Source: Chitinophagales bacterium
Lineage (GTDB): Bacteria > Bacteroidota > Bacteroidia > Chitinophagales > UBA2359
Assembly: GCA_016787295.1 (NCBI GenBank)
Contig: JAEUUX010000102.1
Span: forward strand, 1-44,509
Reading direction: 5' to 3'
Length of the DNA stretch: 44,509 nt
The notes under the pieces were generated by a model. That model did no database searches, was not told where the DNA came from, and saw only the letters and a list, made by a program, of their open reading frames with translations. Both the position numbers and the translations under genes were made by a program. Below are positions 17,346 to 24,717 of the stretch, in pieces (the stretch's first letter is position 1; each line of letters begins with the position of its first letter).

Positions 17346-18656
17346 TTAAATACGACGAATATCAGCGCCCAATGCCTGCAAACGTTCATCTATACGTTCA
17401 TAGCCGCGGTCTATTTGCTCTATGCCACTAATGACACTCTTTCCTTTGGCAGAAAGAGCAGCCATCAACAAAGAAACACCCGCTCGAATGTCGGGCGACG
17501 ACATATTGATGCCTCGCAAAGGATATTGTCTGTCCAAACCAATAACAACAGCCCGATGTGGATCGCAAAGAATGATTTGTGCGCCCATATCAATTAGTTT
17601 ATCGACAAAAAACAAGCGGCTTTCAAACATTTTTTGATGTACCAAAATACTTCCTTTGGCTTGTGTTGCCACCACCAAAACAATGCTCAACAAATCAGGA
17701 GTAAAGCCAGGCCATGGTGAATCATAGATAGTCATAATTGAACCGTCTATGAATTTCTGGATTTCATAATGGTCTTGTTCTGGCACAAAAATATCGTCTC
17801 CTTGTATTTCGTATTGGATACCCAATTTGCCAAAAACGCTCGGAATAATGCCCAATTCATTCACAGCAGCATTTTTTATCCTAATCTCAGACTGCGTGAG
17901 GGCTGCCAAACCGATAAAACTACCCACTTCTATCATGTCGGGCAAGACATGGTGTTCGCAACCACCCAAATAACTAACGCCCTCGATATGCAACAAATTA
18001 GAACCAACTCCGCTAATTTTTGCGCCCATTCTGTTCAACATTTTACATAATTGTTGTACATACGGCTCGCAAGCTGCATTATAGATAGTTGTTATACCTT
18101 CTGCCATAACAGCCGCCAAAATAACATTGGCAGTGCCTGTGACCGATATTTCTTCCATCAAGATATGCGTACCTTGTAAGCAATCGGCTTCTAAGGAAAA
18201 AGTGTTTTCGGCTTCGTTATATTTGAATTGTGCGCCCAATTGTTGCAAACCCAAGAAGTGTGTATCCAAGCGTCGTCTGCCGATTTTATCACCGCCAGGA
18301 CTGGGCAAAAAGGCTTTACGAAAACGTCCCAACAATGCTCCAATCAACATGACCGACCCGCGCAAGCGTCCTGCACTTTGGGTATAGCGCTCCGAATAAA
18401 TAAAATCTAAATTAACCTCATCGGCTTGGAAACGATAGCTATTGTTAGACAAAGCCACTACTTTCACGCCCATATCTCGCAAAATGCCAATGAGTTTGTT
18501 TACATCTTCTATATTCGGAACATTGTGAATAGTGATAGGTTCGGTACTCAACAATACAGCGCAAACTATCTGTAGGGCTTCATTTTTAGCACCTTGTGGC
18601 TGCAAGTCACCGCGCAAACGATGTCCGCCAATGACTTCAAACGCATTTTGATTCAT
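17346..18656 (-). CDS. murA: UDP-N-acetylglucosamine 1-carboxyvinyltransferase MurA (Cys-to-Asp form)
   Basis: A 436-aa EPSP-synthase-fold enzyme that transfers enolpyruvate from PEP to UDP-GlcNAc, the first committed step of peptidoglycan synthesis. The N-terminus (FEVIGGHRLRGDLQPQGAKNEAL) contains the substrate-binding Lys-Asn pair. The catalytic loop reads PSPGGDKIGRRRLDTH, so the Cys115 of E. coli MurA is Asp (D123 here); Asp forms, as in mycobacteria and chlamydiae, are active and insensitive to fosfomycin. DSPWPGFTPDLLSI and RVDNRL-like ends are as expected. I chose ATG at 18656; the open frame reaches a TTG at 18704 but MurA N-termini begin at this ATG. It lies 76 bp after rbfA on the same strand. 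Confidence 0.95.
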   Translation of the reverse strand: MNQNAFEVIGGHRLRGDLQPQGAKNEALQIVCAVLLSTEPITIHNVPNIEDVNKLIGILRDMGVKVVALSNNSYRFQADEVNLDFIYSERYTQSAGRLRGSVMLIGALLGRFRKAFLPSPGGDKIGRRRLDTHFLGLQQLGAQFKYNEAENTFSLEADCLQGTHILMEEISVTGTANVILAAVMAEGITTIYNAACEPYVQQLCKMLNRMGAKISGVGSNLLHIEGVSYLGGCEHHVLPDMIEVGSFIGLAALTQSEIRIKNAAVNELGIIPSVFGKLGIQYEIQGDDIFVPEQDHYEIQKFIDGSIMTIYDSPWPGFTPDLLSIVLVVATQAKGSILVHQKMFESRLFFVDKLIDMGAQIILCDPHRAVVIGLDRQYPLRGINMSSPDIRAGVSLLMAALSAKGKSVISGIEQIDRGYERIDERLQALGADIRRI

Positions 18657-18732
18657 AGAAAAAGAGGAAATTTGAGGTGTACTTGGGAGTGTGGGGCTGC
18701 CCAAATTGGCAGAAAAAAAAGTATTAGATGAT

Positions 18733-19101
18733 TTATGCCAATGGCGGGCTGTCGGAATCGTGAATTTTTTTGAACAAATCTTCTACTTTTTGCATCTCGT
18801 CTAATGTGTCGTCCAAAAAGAACTCCAAAGCAGGAATACGGCGCATTTTGTGGCGAATTTTGTTGCCCAAAGCATGGCGAATTGATGGAGCTGCCATATT
18901 TATTTCGTCTATTACTGTTTCTTTGTCGGTGGCGTTATATAGACTCAAATAGATTCGGGCAACGAGCAAATCGGGAGTCATGCGAACATTGGCAATAGTC
19001 ACAAAACGGTTACCATAATAATCGCGTCCATGGCGCAAAAAAACATCACTTAGGGCTTCTTGTATGAGCGAAGCCACTTGTTGTTGTTTGATACTTTCCA
19101 T
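18733..19101 (-). CDS. rbfA: Ribosome-binding factor A
   Basis: A 122-aa RbfA, the KH-like protein that helps mature the 17S to 16S rRNA 5' end and is needed at low temperature. The family pattern is clear: QQQVASLIQEALSDVF at the N-terminus, VTIANVRMTPDLLVARIYLS in the middle, and IRHALGNKIRHKMRRIPALEF followed by DDTLDEMQKVEDLF. It is directly upstream of murA and is separated from rpsB by a likely terminator, so it may start its own transcript; no clear promoter was found. Confidence 0.95.
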   Translation of the reverse strand: MESIKQQQVASLIQEALSDVFLRHGRDYYGNRFVTIANVRMTPDLLVARIYLSLYNATDKETVIDEINMAAPSIRHALGNKIRHKMRRIPALEFFLDDTLDEMQKVEDLFKKIHDSDSPPLA

Positions 19102-19185
19102 TTTTTGAAATTTTTATGATGGTGAAGAGATTTTGGGTGTGATTAATTTTCTTTTAGGGCGATATTGATTGGGTTGTGAGTATGA

Positions 19186-19227
19186 AAATAAGTGGCTATC
19201 TCACAAGCAGGAGGCAGCCACTTATTT
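19186..19227 (-). terminator. Terminator of the rplM-rpsI-rpsB operon
   Basis: AAATAAGTGGCT (19186-19197) pairs perfectly with AGCCACTTATTT (19216-19227) across an 18-nt loop, with T-rich sequence after the stem on the minus strand. Confidence 0.7.
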
Positions 19228-19327
19228 GTTGTTTGTTGCTGTTTAAGAAATAGGCATGAAGGATTTGTATGCAGTTTAATTAGCTCGTAGCCAACACAAA
19301 AGAAAGAAGAGAGAGGGTTGTGTTCAA

Positions 19328-20356
19328 TTAGTTTTTGCGGGGTCCGCCGCCACCAGTACGGTTGCCACCTTGACCACCACCAGTACGGTTGCCACCGCCT
19401 TGACCACCGCCAGTGCGATTGCCACCTTGACCGCCGCCAGTACGGTTGCCACCGCCTTGACCACCGCCAGTGCGATTGCTTCCTTGACCGCCGCCAGTGC
19501 GATTGCCACCTTGACCACCGCCAGTACGGTTGTTGCCGCCGCCTTGACCACCACCGCCACGACGATTGTTGTTGCGACGATTATCTTTGTCACCGTCTTC
19601 TTTGTCATAGAAACGATTGCGTTCTTCAAACTCAACGCCTTCGTCTTCTTTATTGTCATCAGGTTTTTCGGCTTTGCGTTCTTCCAAACCTGCTTTAATA
19701 GCTTCTACCATGTAGTTGGTAATCAACGCCACAGATTTAGAGGCATCGTCGTTAGCAGGAATGGCATAGTCCACTTCGTTGGGGTCGGAGTTGGTATCAA
19801 CCATACCAAAGGTCACCAAGCCCATACGTTTGGCTTCGGACAAAGCCAAGTGTTCGTGGCTAATGTCGACCAAATACAAAGCACCCGGAACACGGTTGAG
19901 GTGTTCGATACCACCCAAAACGCGGTTTAGTTTTTCCAATTCGCGACCAAGAACCAAACGTTCTTTTTTGGTCAAGCCCGAACCGGTTTCGTCTAACATT
20001 TTTTGAATGTTTTGCATTTTTTTGATAGACTTGCGAATAGTCACAAAGTTGGTCAACATACCACCCAACCAACGTTCGGTCACATAAGGCATATTAACGC
20101 TTTTTGCGGCTTCTGTTACCACTTCTTTGGCTTGTTTTTTGGTGGCAACAAATAATATTTTTCTGCCCGAACGGGCTATATTTTTAATAGCACTAGCTGC
20201 GCGCACCAAGCTCTCATTGGTTTTATTGAGGTCGATGATGTGTATGCCTTTTTTTTCCATGAAAATATAAGGCAACATTTTGGGGTTCCATTTTTTTCGG
20301 AGGTGTCCAAAGTGTGCGCCAGCTTCTAATAGCTGCTCGTGAGGAATTCCTTCCAT
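19328..20356 (-). CDS. rpsB: 30S ribosomal protein S2 with long Gly/Arg/Asn/Thr-rich C-terminal tail
   Basis: A 342-aa S2; the ribosomal core occupies about 1-230 (LLEAGAHFGHLRKKWNPKM, NLRIHIIDL-type strand as GIHIIDLNKTNESL, FVATKKQAKEVV, TERWLGGMLTNF, PGALYLVDISHEH, NSDPNEVDYAIPANDDA). S2 is usually about 240-270 aa. Here the core is followed by an acidic hinge (DDNKEDEGVEFEERNRFYDKE), an RRNNNRRGGGG segment and about eight copies of NRTGGGQGG/GG, ending GGGPRKN. The tail is Gly-rich and positively charged, like RGG-type RNA-binding regions. It follows rplM and rpsI in one operon; the usual next gene tsf is not present. Role of the tail is unknown. Confidence 0.95.
   Translation of the reverse strand: MEGIPHEQLLEAGAHFGHLRKKWNPKMLPYIFMEKKGIHIIDLNKTNESLVRAASAIKNIARSGRKILFVATKKQAKEVVTEAAKSVNMPYVTERWLGGMLTNFVTIRKSIKKMQNIQKMLDETGSGLTKKERLVLGRELEKLNRVLGGIEHLNRVPGALYLVDISHEHLALSEAKRMGLVTFGMVDTNSDPNEVDYAIPANDDASKSVALITNYMVEAIKAGLEERKAEKPDDNKEDEGVEFEERNRFYDKEDGDKDNRRNNNRRGGGGQGGGNNRTGGGQGGNRTGGGQGSNRTGGGQGGGNRTGGGQGGNRTGGGQGGGNRTGGGQGGNRTGGGGPRKN
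19335..19560 (-). repeat. 27/30-bp tandem repeats encoding the S2 tail
   Basis: The plus strand shows repeated CCACCAGTACGGTTGCCACC-type units alternating 27 and 30 bp, which translate on the minus strand as NRTGGGQGG and NRTGGGQGGG. Copies are near-identical at DNA level, so length variation by slippage is likely. Confidence 0.9.
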
Positions 20357-20421
20357 GCTATATATTGTGGAGTTTATTTTTTACGAAAATGATAAAATAA
20401 CGGTACAACAATGAGAATAGA

Positions 20422-20808
20422 TTAACGTTTGCTAAATTGACTACGACGACGTGCTTTGCGCAAACCCGGTTTTTTACGTTCGACTTTGCGGGCATCGCGT
20501 GTCAAAAGACCATGAGGCTTGAGCAATTTGCGATTGTCTTCCACATCGGTTATCAAGCAACGAGAAATACCTAAACGCACCGCTTCGGCTTGTCCTTTGA
20601 TACCGCCGCCATATACATTCACTTGCACATCGTATTTGCCTTCGCTTTGGGTAAGTTTGAAAGGCATAACGACATTTTCTTGCAAGTGCGGAACACTAAA
20701 GTACTCTTTGTAGTCGCGATTGTTAATCGTAATTTTGCCGGTTCCTTCGCTCAAAAACACACGAGCCACGGCTGTTTTTCTACGTCCTGTTTGATTGATT
20801 TTTTCCAT
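20422..20808 (-). CDS. rpsI: 30S ribosomal protein S9
   Basis: A 128-aa S9 with the usual [22 protein letters not shown] start, the central [19 protein letters not shown] motif and the basic end [16 protein letters not shown] whose last residues contact P-site tRNA. It begins 6 bp after the rplM stop, so the two are translationally linked, and is followed by rpsB 65 bp later. Confidence 0.98.
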   Translation of the reverse strand: MEKINQTGRRKTAVARVFLSEGTGKITINNRDYKEYFSVPHLQENVVMPFKLTQSEGKYDVQVNVYGGGIKGQAEAVRLGISRCLITDVEDNRKLLKPHGLLTRDARKVERKKPGLRKARRRSQFSKR

Positions 20809-20814
20809 GAATTT

Positions 20815-21276
20815 TTATAACTGCGGTTTTAGGTCTAAAACAGTAGGTTGTTGGGCTTCGTGTGGGTGTTTTTCACCAACATAAACGAATAATTTTTTGT
20901 ACATCGCGCGTCCCAATTTGTTTTTGGGCAACATGCCACGAACAGCGTTTTCTACAATATATGCAGGATTTTTTGCCAAATGTTGGCGTGGGGTGCGGAT
21001 TTTTTGACCGCCCGGATAACCACTAAACGTAATGTATTCCTTCTCGTCCATTTTCTTGCCCGTAAAGCGAACTTTTTCGGCATTGATGACGATGATATTA
21101 TCGCCGCAATCGGTGTGCGGAGTGTAAGAGGGTTTATGTTTGCCTCGCAAAATGTGGGCAATGCGCGATGCCATACGACCAACTGTCATATTGGTAGCAT
21201 CTACCACAAACCATTTGCGGTCGGAAGCCGCCGCCTCTTTACTTGTCGATACGGTTCTATAACTTAATGTATCCAC
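20815..21276 (-). CDS. rplM: 50S ribosomal protein L13
   Basis: A 153-aa L13, first gene of the rplM-rpsI-rpsB operon. Visible family motifs: WFVVDATNMTVGRMASRIA, LRGKHKPSYTPHTDCGD, VRFTGKKMDEKEY, HLAKNPAYIVENAVRGMLPKN and VYVGEKHPHEAQQP. A slightly extended N-terminus (MDTLSYRTVSTSKEAAA) is typical of Bacteroidota L13. A consensus promoter lies 34-64 bp upstream. Confidence 0.98.
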   Translation of the reverse strand: MDTLSYRTVSTSKEAAASDRKWFVVDATNMTVGRMASRIAHILRGKHKPSYTPHTDCGDNIIVINAEKVRFTGKKMDEKEYITFSGYPGGQKIRTPRQHLAKNPAYIVENAVRGMLPKNKLGRAMYKKLFVYVGEKHPHEAQQPTVLDLKPQL

Positions 21277-21309
21277 TGTGGTATATTGTTGGTTTATTTT
21301 TTAGAGCCG

Positions 21310-21340
21310 CAAAGGTAATGCTTTTCTTTTTTTTTACCAA
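21310..21340 (-). promoter_or_regulatory. Promoter of the rplM-rpsI-rpsB operon
   Basis: On the minus strand TTG (21340-21338), a 20-bp spacer and TACCTTTG (21317-21310) match the consensus exactly, giving a leader of about 27 nt. Confidence 0.8.
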
Positions 21341-21526
21341 TACTTAGCAAAAAAAAAATACATAAATCGGTGATAATCAGGGTATTTATGGATAGATTTT
21401 TTTATTCCTAAATTGTCTGCCTATCCAAAACAAAAACAAAAAACCGCAATACACTTCAAAAATGGCATTGCAGTCTTCTGTTTTGGCACTACTAAAAGGC
21501 GGTTCAGAAACTTTGTGTATAACATA

Positions 21527-21790
21527 TTATCCATGTAATACTAAGTTTTGATAGGTATTTAGCTTTTGTTTCGAATACCTGCCAATATGCCCAAAATCGC
21601 AGTTCTCTGTATAAGGCTTATCCGTTGGACTGCCTATTGCATCGGTTGCGGTGTTGCGTGTTTCGGGCATCATGTTGGTAGTAGTGGTGGCGCGAGCAAC
21701 GGTAGCGGGATTTTGGGGGATACCTTGTTCTTGCGGTGAGCGAACACCTTTGATGGTGATTTTTTTGCGAACATTTTTGCTGTTTAACAT
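21527..21790 (-). CDS. Hypothetical small basic protein (uncertain)
   Basis: An 87-aa frame from the ATG at 21790 that I do not recognise. It opens with a basic stretch (MLNSKNVRKKITIKGVRS), has a Thr-rich centre (ARATTTTNMMPETRNTATDA) and ends with a Cys/Gly/aromatic patch (NCDFGHIGRYSKQK). No signal peptide or membrane helix. Codons use GCC, ACC and CCC as real genes here do, which is the main reason for listing it. No promoter was found; it would be transcribed toward rplM's upstream region. It may be a gene remnant. Confidence 0.35.
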   Translation of the reverse strand: MLNSKNVRKKITIKGVRSPQEQGIPQNPATVARATTTTNMMPETRNTATDAIGSPTDKPYTENCDFGHIGRYSKQKLNTYQNLVLHG

Positions 21791-21844
21791 TGTGCTATAG
21801 GTTTTTTGAATGAACATTTTTTTTTTGATAATGATAATCCAAGA

Positions 21845-21891
21845 CAAACAACAAGCCGCCATGTTGTATTAAACATGACGGCTTGTTGTTT
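21845..21891. terminator. Long hairpin upstream of the small basic ORF
   Basis: A 21-bp stem with one mismatch, CAAACAACAAGCCG...ATGTT on the left and its complement on the right, with a short loop. There is no clear T-run, so it may be a terminator for the minus-strand ORF at 21931-22125 or a structured RNA element. Confidence 0.5.
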
Positions 21892-21930
21892 GTTTCCACT
21901 CCAAAGTGTGCCTTAAGAACTTGCTTAAGC

Positions 21931-22125
21931 TCACCTAATATTATGGGCAGAAAAAATTCTTTGCCTATCATGTCGATAATAGTTTTGATTGATTGAGGTG
22001 GTGTCGATGGTTTTCGGCGTGACACATGTCAAGGCATCACTCATTTGTTCGGTTTGAACAAATAAGTTGCGCAATTTTTCTATGCCGCAATATGCTACAT
22101 GAATGGAAAAGCGGAAAACTTGCAT
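21931..22125 (-). CDS. Hypothetical small ORF (uncertain, possibly a remnant)
   Basis: A 64-aa frame beginning MQVFRFSIHVAYCGIEKLRN. Another frame starting at 22025 (MSRRKPSTPPQSIKTIIDMI, with IGKEFFLPIILGELKQVL) overlaps its second half and looks equally protein-like, so the region could be a frameshifted remnant of one protein. No recognisable domain; low confidence. Confidence 0.25.
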   Translation of the reverse strand: MQVFRFSIHVAYCGIEKLRNLFVQTEQMSDALTCVTPKTIDTTSINQNYYRHDRQRIFSAHNIR

Positions 22126-22548
22126 GATTACTTTTTTGATAGGTTATAGAAAAAAACGAGCGAGCGCAGCGTGCGCTCCGTATTATTGTGACATGAATGA
22201 GGAATAGGCGGATGGTACGTAATCTGCCAACTGTTTGGCATAAAGGAGGACACTAAGCGGCGTATAGTCGTTTGGTGTCGTGATAGGGTGTAGACGAATA
22301 TTATGGCGTGAAGGTTGCATGGAGGGTAATTTTTTTTTGTTTTTTTTGTTGTTGTGGACAAAAAATCCCCTGTATTATTGATATAACAACAAAGTGGTGG
22401 TAAAAGTTCCAAAGGTTCATAATTTTTTTGTTTTTTTCAAAAAATAATCATTGCTTAGACACTAACCAATATTGCGTATATTATTTGAAAAAAAGTTAGT
22501 ATTTTCTACGAAAAAAGACCACCTTTGTGCCTAAAATAGTTTGTTTGT
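22062..22548. other. Upstream region of the ATPase cassette, no convincing gene
   Basis: Between 22126 and 22548 I see no credible gene. There is a perfect GC-rich hairpin GAGCGCA-GCG-TGCGCTC at 22162-22178, long A/T homopolymers, and a degenerate -7-like CACCTTTG at 22520-22527 without a well-placed -33 TTG ahead of the ATPase start. Confidence 0.5.
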
Positions 22549-23933
22549 ATGATAACCTACTTGAAAATTAACGGTTTTAAATCGTTTCATAACTTTGAGG
22601 TATCATTTACGCCATTGACGGTCATTGCTGGTATCAATGCATCGGGTAAGAGTAACTTATTCGATGCATTGAGTCTGCTTTCACGTTTGGCAGAAGTAGA
22701 TAATATCAAAAAAGCGTTTAAAGAACAGCATGGAGAGTTTATCGAATTGTTTACGCAATTGGATAGAGACGTGTATGCACAAGAAATTGAGTTTTGTGTA
22801 GAAATGTTGGTTAATAGAACCATAAAAGATGCGTGGGGAAACAAGGCTCCACTCAGATACACCTGTTTGCGCTATGAACTAACTATTCGACGACAAACTA
22901 ATTCTTCGGGCATAGAAGATTTGGTAGTGGTGGCAGAACACTTAGAAAATTTGAAACATTTGGAAGACAATTGGGTTAAGCAAATTCCTAAAGAAACGCT
23001 ACGTGATTGGCGACCTGAAGTAAAAACAGGTAAAAAAGTATACCTTATTTGTTTACAGAAACAGAAAATGCTATGCCAACTGTATTTGTGCCGCAAGATG
23101 GTGTGCCAGGCAATAGACGGCGCTTCCCACTCAATAATTCGACGCGAACGGTGTTGAGCAGTTTCGATACTATAGATTTTCCGCATGTATTGGCGGCTAA
23201 GGAAGAAATGAAATCTTGGAAGTTTTTGCAATTAGACCCTACGGCATTGCGCAAACCCACCCCAAAAGACGGCGGTGACGACACTATAGATTCAAGCGGT
23301 AATAATTTAGCGGCTGTCCTGTTTCGCATTAAACAAGAAGACGGATATCAATTGACCGAAATTTCAAGAAAACTACAGTTGTTCTTACCCAATTTCATCA
23401 AAGTAGATGTTATTGATGATAAAGAAAACAAACAATTTGTCATTAAATTGTTGGACAAAGAAAACAAAGAATATACTTCGCGGGTATTGTCGGAGGGAAC
23501 GTTGCGCTTATTGGCTTTGTGTATCTTAGAGTTTGACAAAAAACATTCGGGTTTATTATGTTTTGAAGAACCTGAAAACGGCATACATCCGCAACGAATA
23601 AAAGATATGTTGGCACTGCTAAAAAATTTAAGTACCGATTTTTTAGACACCGAAAACCCTTTGCGACAAGTCATTGTCAATACTCATTCGCCTATTTTGG
23701 TGGGTGATGTATATCGTTGGAAACAAGATTCTACTGTTTTATTGTTATTGGCAAAAATGAACAGTAGGGTAACAGATATTGCGGGACAAAGACGTAGGTT
23801 TAAAGTTACTGCTATGGATGTGGCTATGAAAGAATATAATACGCAATTGCCGACGTGGTTGCCCACAGAGAAATCCCCGATATCTATTTCGGAAATACAA
23901 AAATATCTCAAAATTACCCAAAACGAAGAATAA
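22549..23933 (+). pseudogene. AAA/ABC-type ATPase of a defence-like cassette, frameshifted at an A6 tract
   Basis: Two frames together encode one SMC/ABC-like ATPase of the AAA_15/AAA_21 group. Frame 1 (from ATG 22549) has INGFKSFHNFEVSFTPLTVI and Walker A GINASGKS at residues 28-35. Frame 3 carries the rest: LSEGTLRLLAL (signature), LLCFEEPENGIHPQ (Walker B) and VNTHSPILV (H-loop), to the stop at 23933. The change falls at the A6 tract 23032-23037: adding one A would read GKKS-IPYLFTETENAMPTV and join the halves without loss. As written, translation from 22549 runs out of frame to 23157. The next gene starts 5 bp later and has the same kind of lesion. Real decay, homopolymer-length switching, slippage, or a sequencing error are all possible. 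Confidence 0.85.
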
Positions 23934-23938
23934 TTAGT

Positions 23939-24603
23939 ATGACTCCACAAATTTTTGTAGGACTTTTTTCGGAAGGTAGCACAGATGACCGTTTTCTGTT
24001 GCCTATTATCGAGCGTACCTTTATCAACATTGCAGATACAGAATGTAAAGGGCAAATAGATATTATATGTATTAAAGATGGTATTGAGGTAGATAAAAAA
24101 GGCAAAGGTTTTGTTGAACAAGTGACTTTAGCCGCCCAAAAAGCATGGGAAGAAGGTATTACTGTGTTGTGCATACAAACTGATGCAGACAGTAAAAATC
24201 TACAAGCAACATATACCAATAAAATAACTCCTTTGCTTCAAACTGTGACTTCATGGGACAAGACTATGTATTGTCATTTACACTTGTTCCTTTAATTCCT
24301 ATTCAAGAAACCGAGGCTTGGATGTTGGCAGATACGGTGCTATTGAAAGAACAAATTGGCACAAAAGAAGAGGACACTACATTGGGTATTCACCGCCAAC
24401 CAGAAAGTGTGGCTAATCCTAAAGAGGTTATAGAAAATGCTATACGGCTTGCTCACCAAAGCACCACTAAACGCAAAAGACGCAATTTGGTGATAGGTGA
24501 TTTATATGGAATCATGGGAGCGAGTATTGATTTAGAAAAATTGGAGAAATTAAGCGCTTACCAAGATTCAAAAACAACATTCGCCAAGTGTTTAGACAGC
24601 TAA
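23939..24603 (+). pseudogene. TOPRIM-like/DUF4276-like partner protein, frameshifted at GGG
   Basis: From the ATG at 23939 the protein begins MTPQIFVGLFSEGSTDDRFLLPIIERTF, where FSEGSTDD resembles the E-containing first strand of TOPRIM-like nucleases, followed by VLCIQTDADSK with a DxD-like pair. This frame stops at 24295, but the frame from 24253 continues with LSFTLVPLIPIQETEAWMLAD and ends at 24603; that motif is what DUF4276/RloB-like proteins show after the DxD strand. Adding one G to GGG at 24255-24257 gives TSWGQDYVLSF and joins them into about 221 aa. Together with the ATPase 5 bp upstream it resembles ATPase + TOPRIM defence pairs (PARIS, split OLD). Family assignment is from motifs only. 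Confidence 0.75.
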
Positions 24604-24650
24604 ATATACTCTCAACTTAGTCAATAAAAGTTTTGTGCAACAAAATAAAA

Positions 24651-24685
24651 CCGCGCCCAATAGCAAAAAACACTATTGGGCGCGG
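24651..24685 (-). terminator. Terminator of nadE
   Basis: CCGCGCCCAATAG (24651-24663) and CTATTGGGCGCGG (24673-24685) form a 13-bp perfect stem; on the minus strand it is followed by TTTTATTTTG. It may also end the plus-strand cassette. Confidence 0.85.
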
Positions 24686-24717
24686 CAACTGTATATATAT
24701 AGGTATACGAACAGCAA

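Noticed and set aside
19318-19930. His/Asp/Cys-rich and Ala/Thr-rich frames over the rpsB repeat tail
   Set aside because: Artefacts of a repeat whose unit length keeps every frame open.
22128-22412. 94-aa minus-strand ORF MELLPPLCCYINN...
   Set aside because: Low-complexity runs from A/T homopolymers, no motif, no promoter.
23032-23038. Programmed -1 frameshift at A-AAA-AAG in the ATPase gene
   Set aside because: The heptamer is out of register with the incoming frame (read AAA AAA G), and no stimulatory hairpin was seen; simple slippage or an indel explains it better, though slippage is not excluded.
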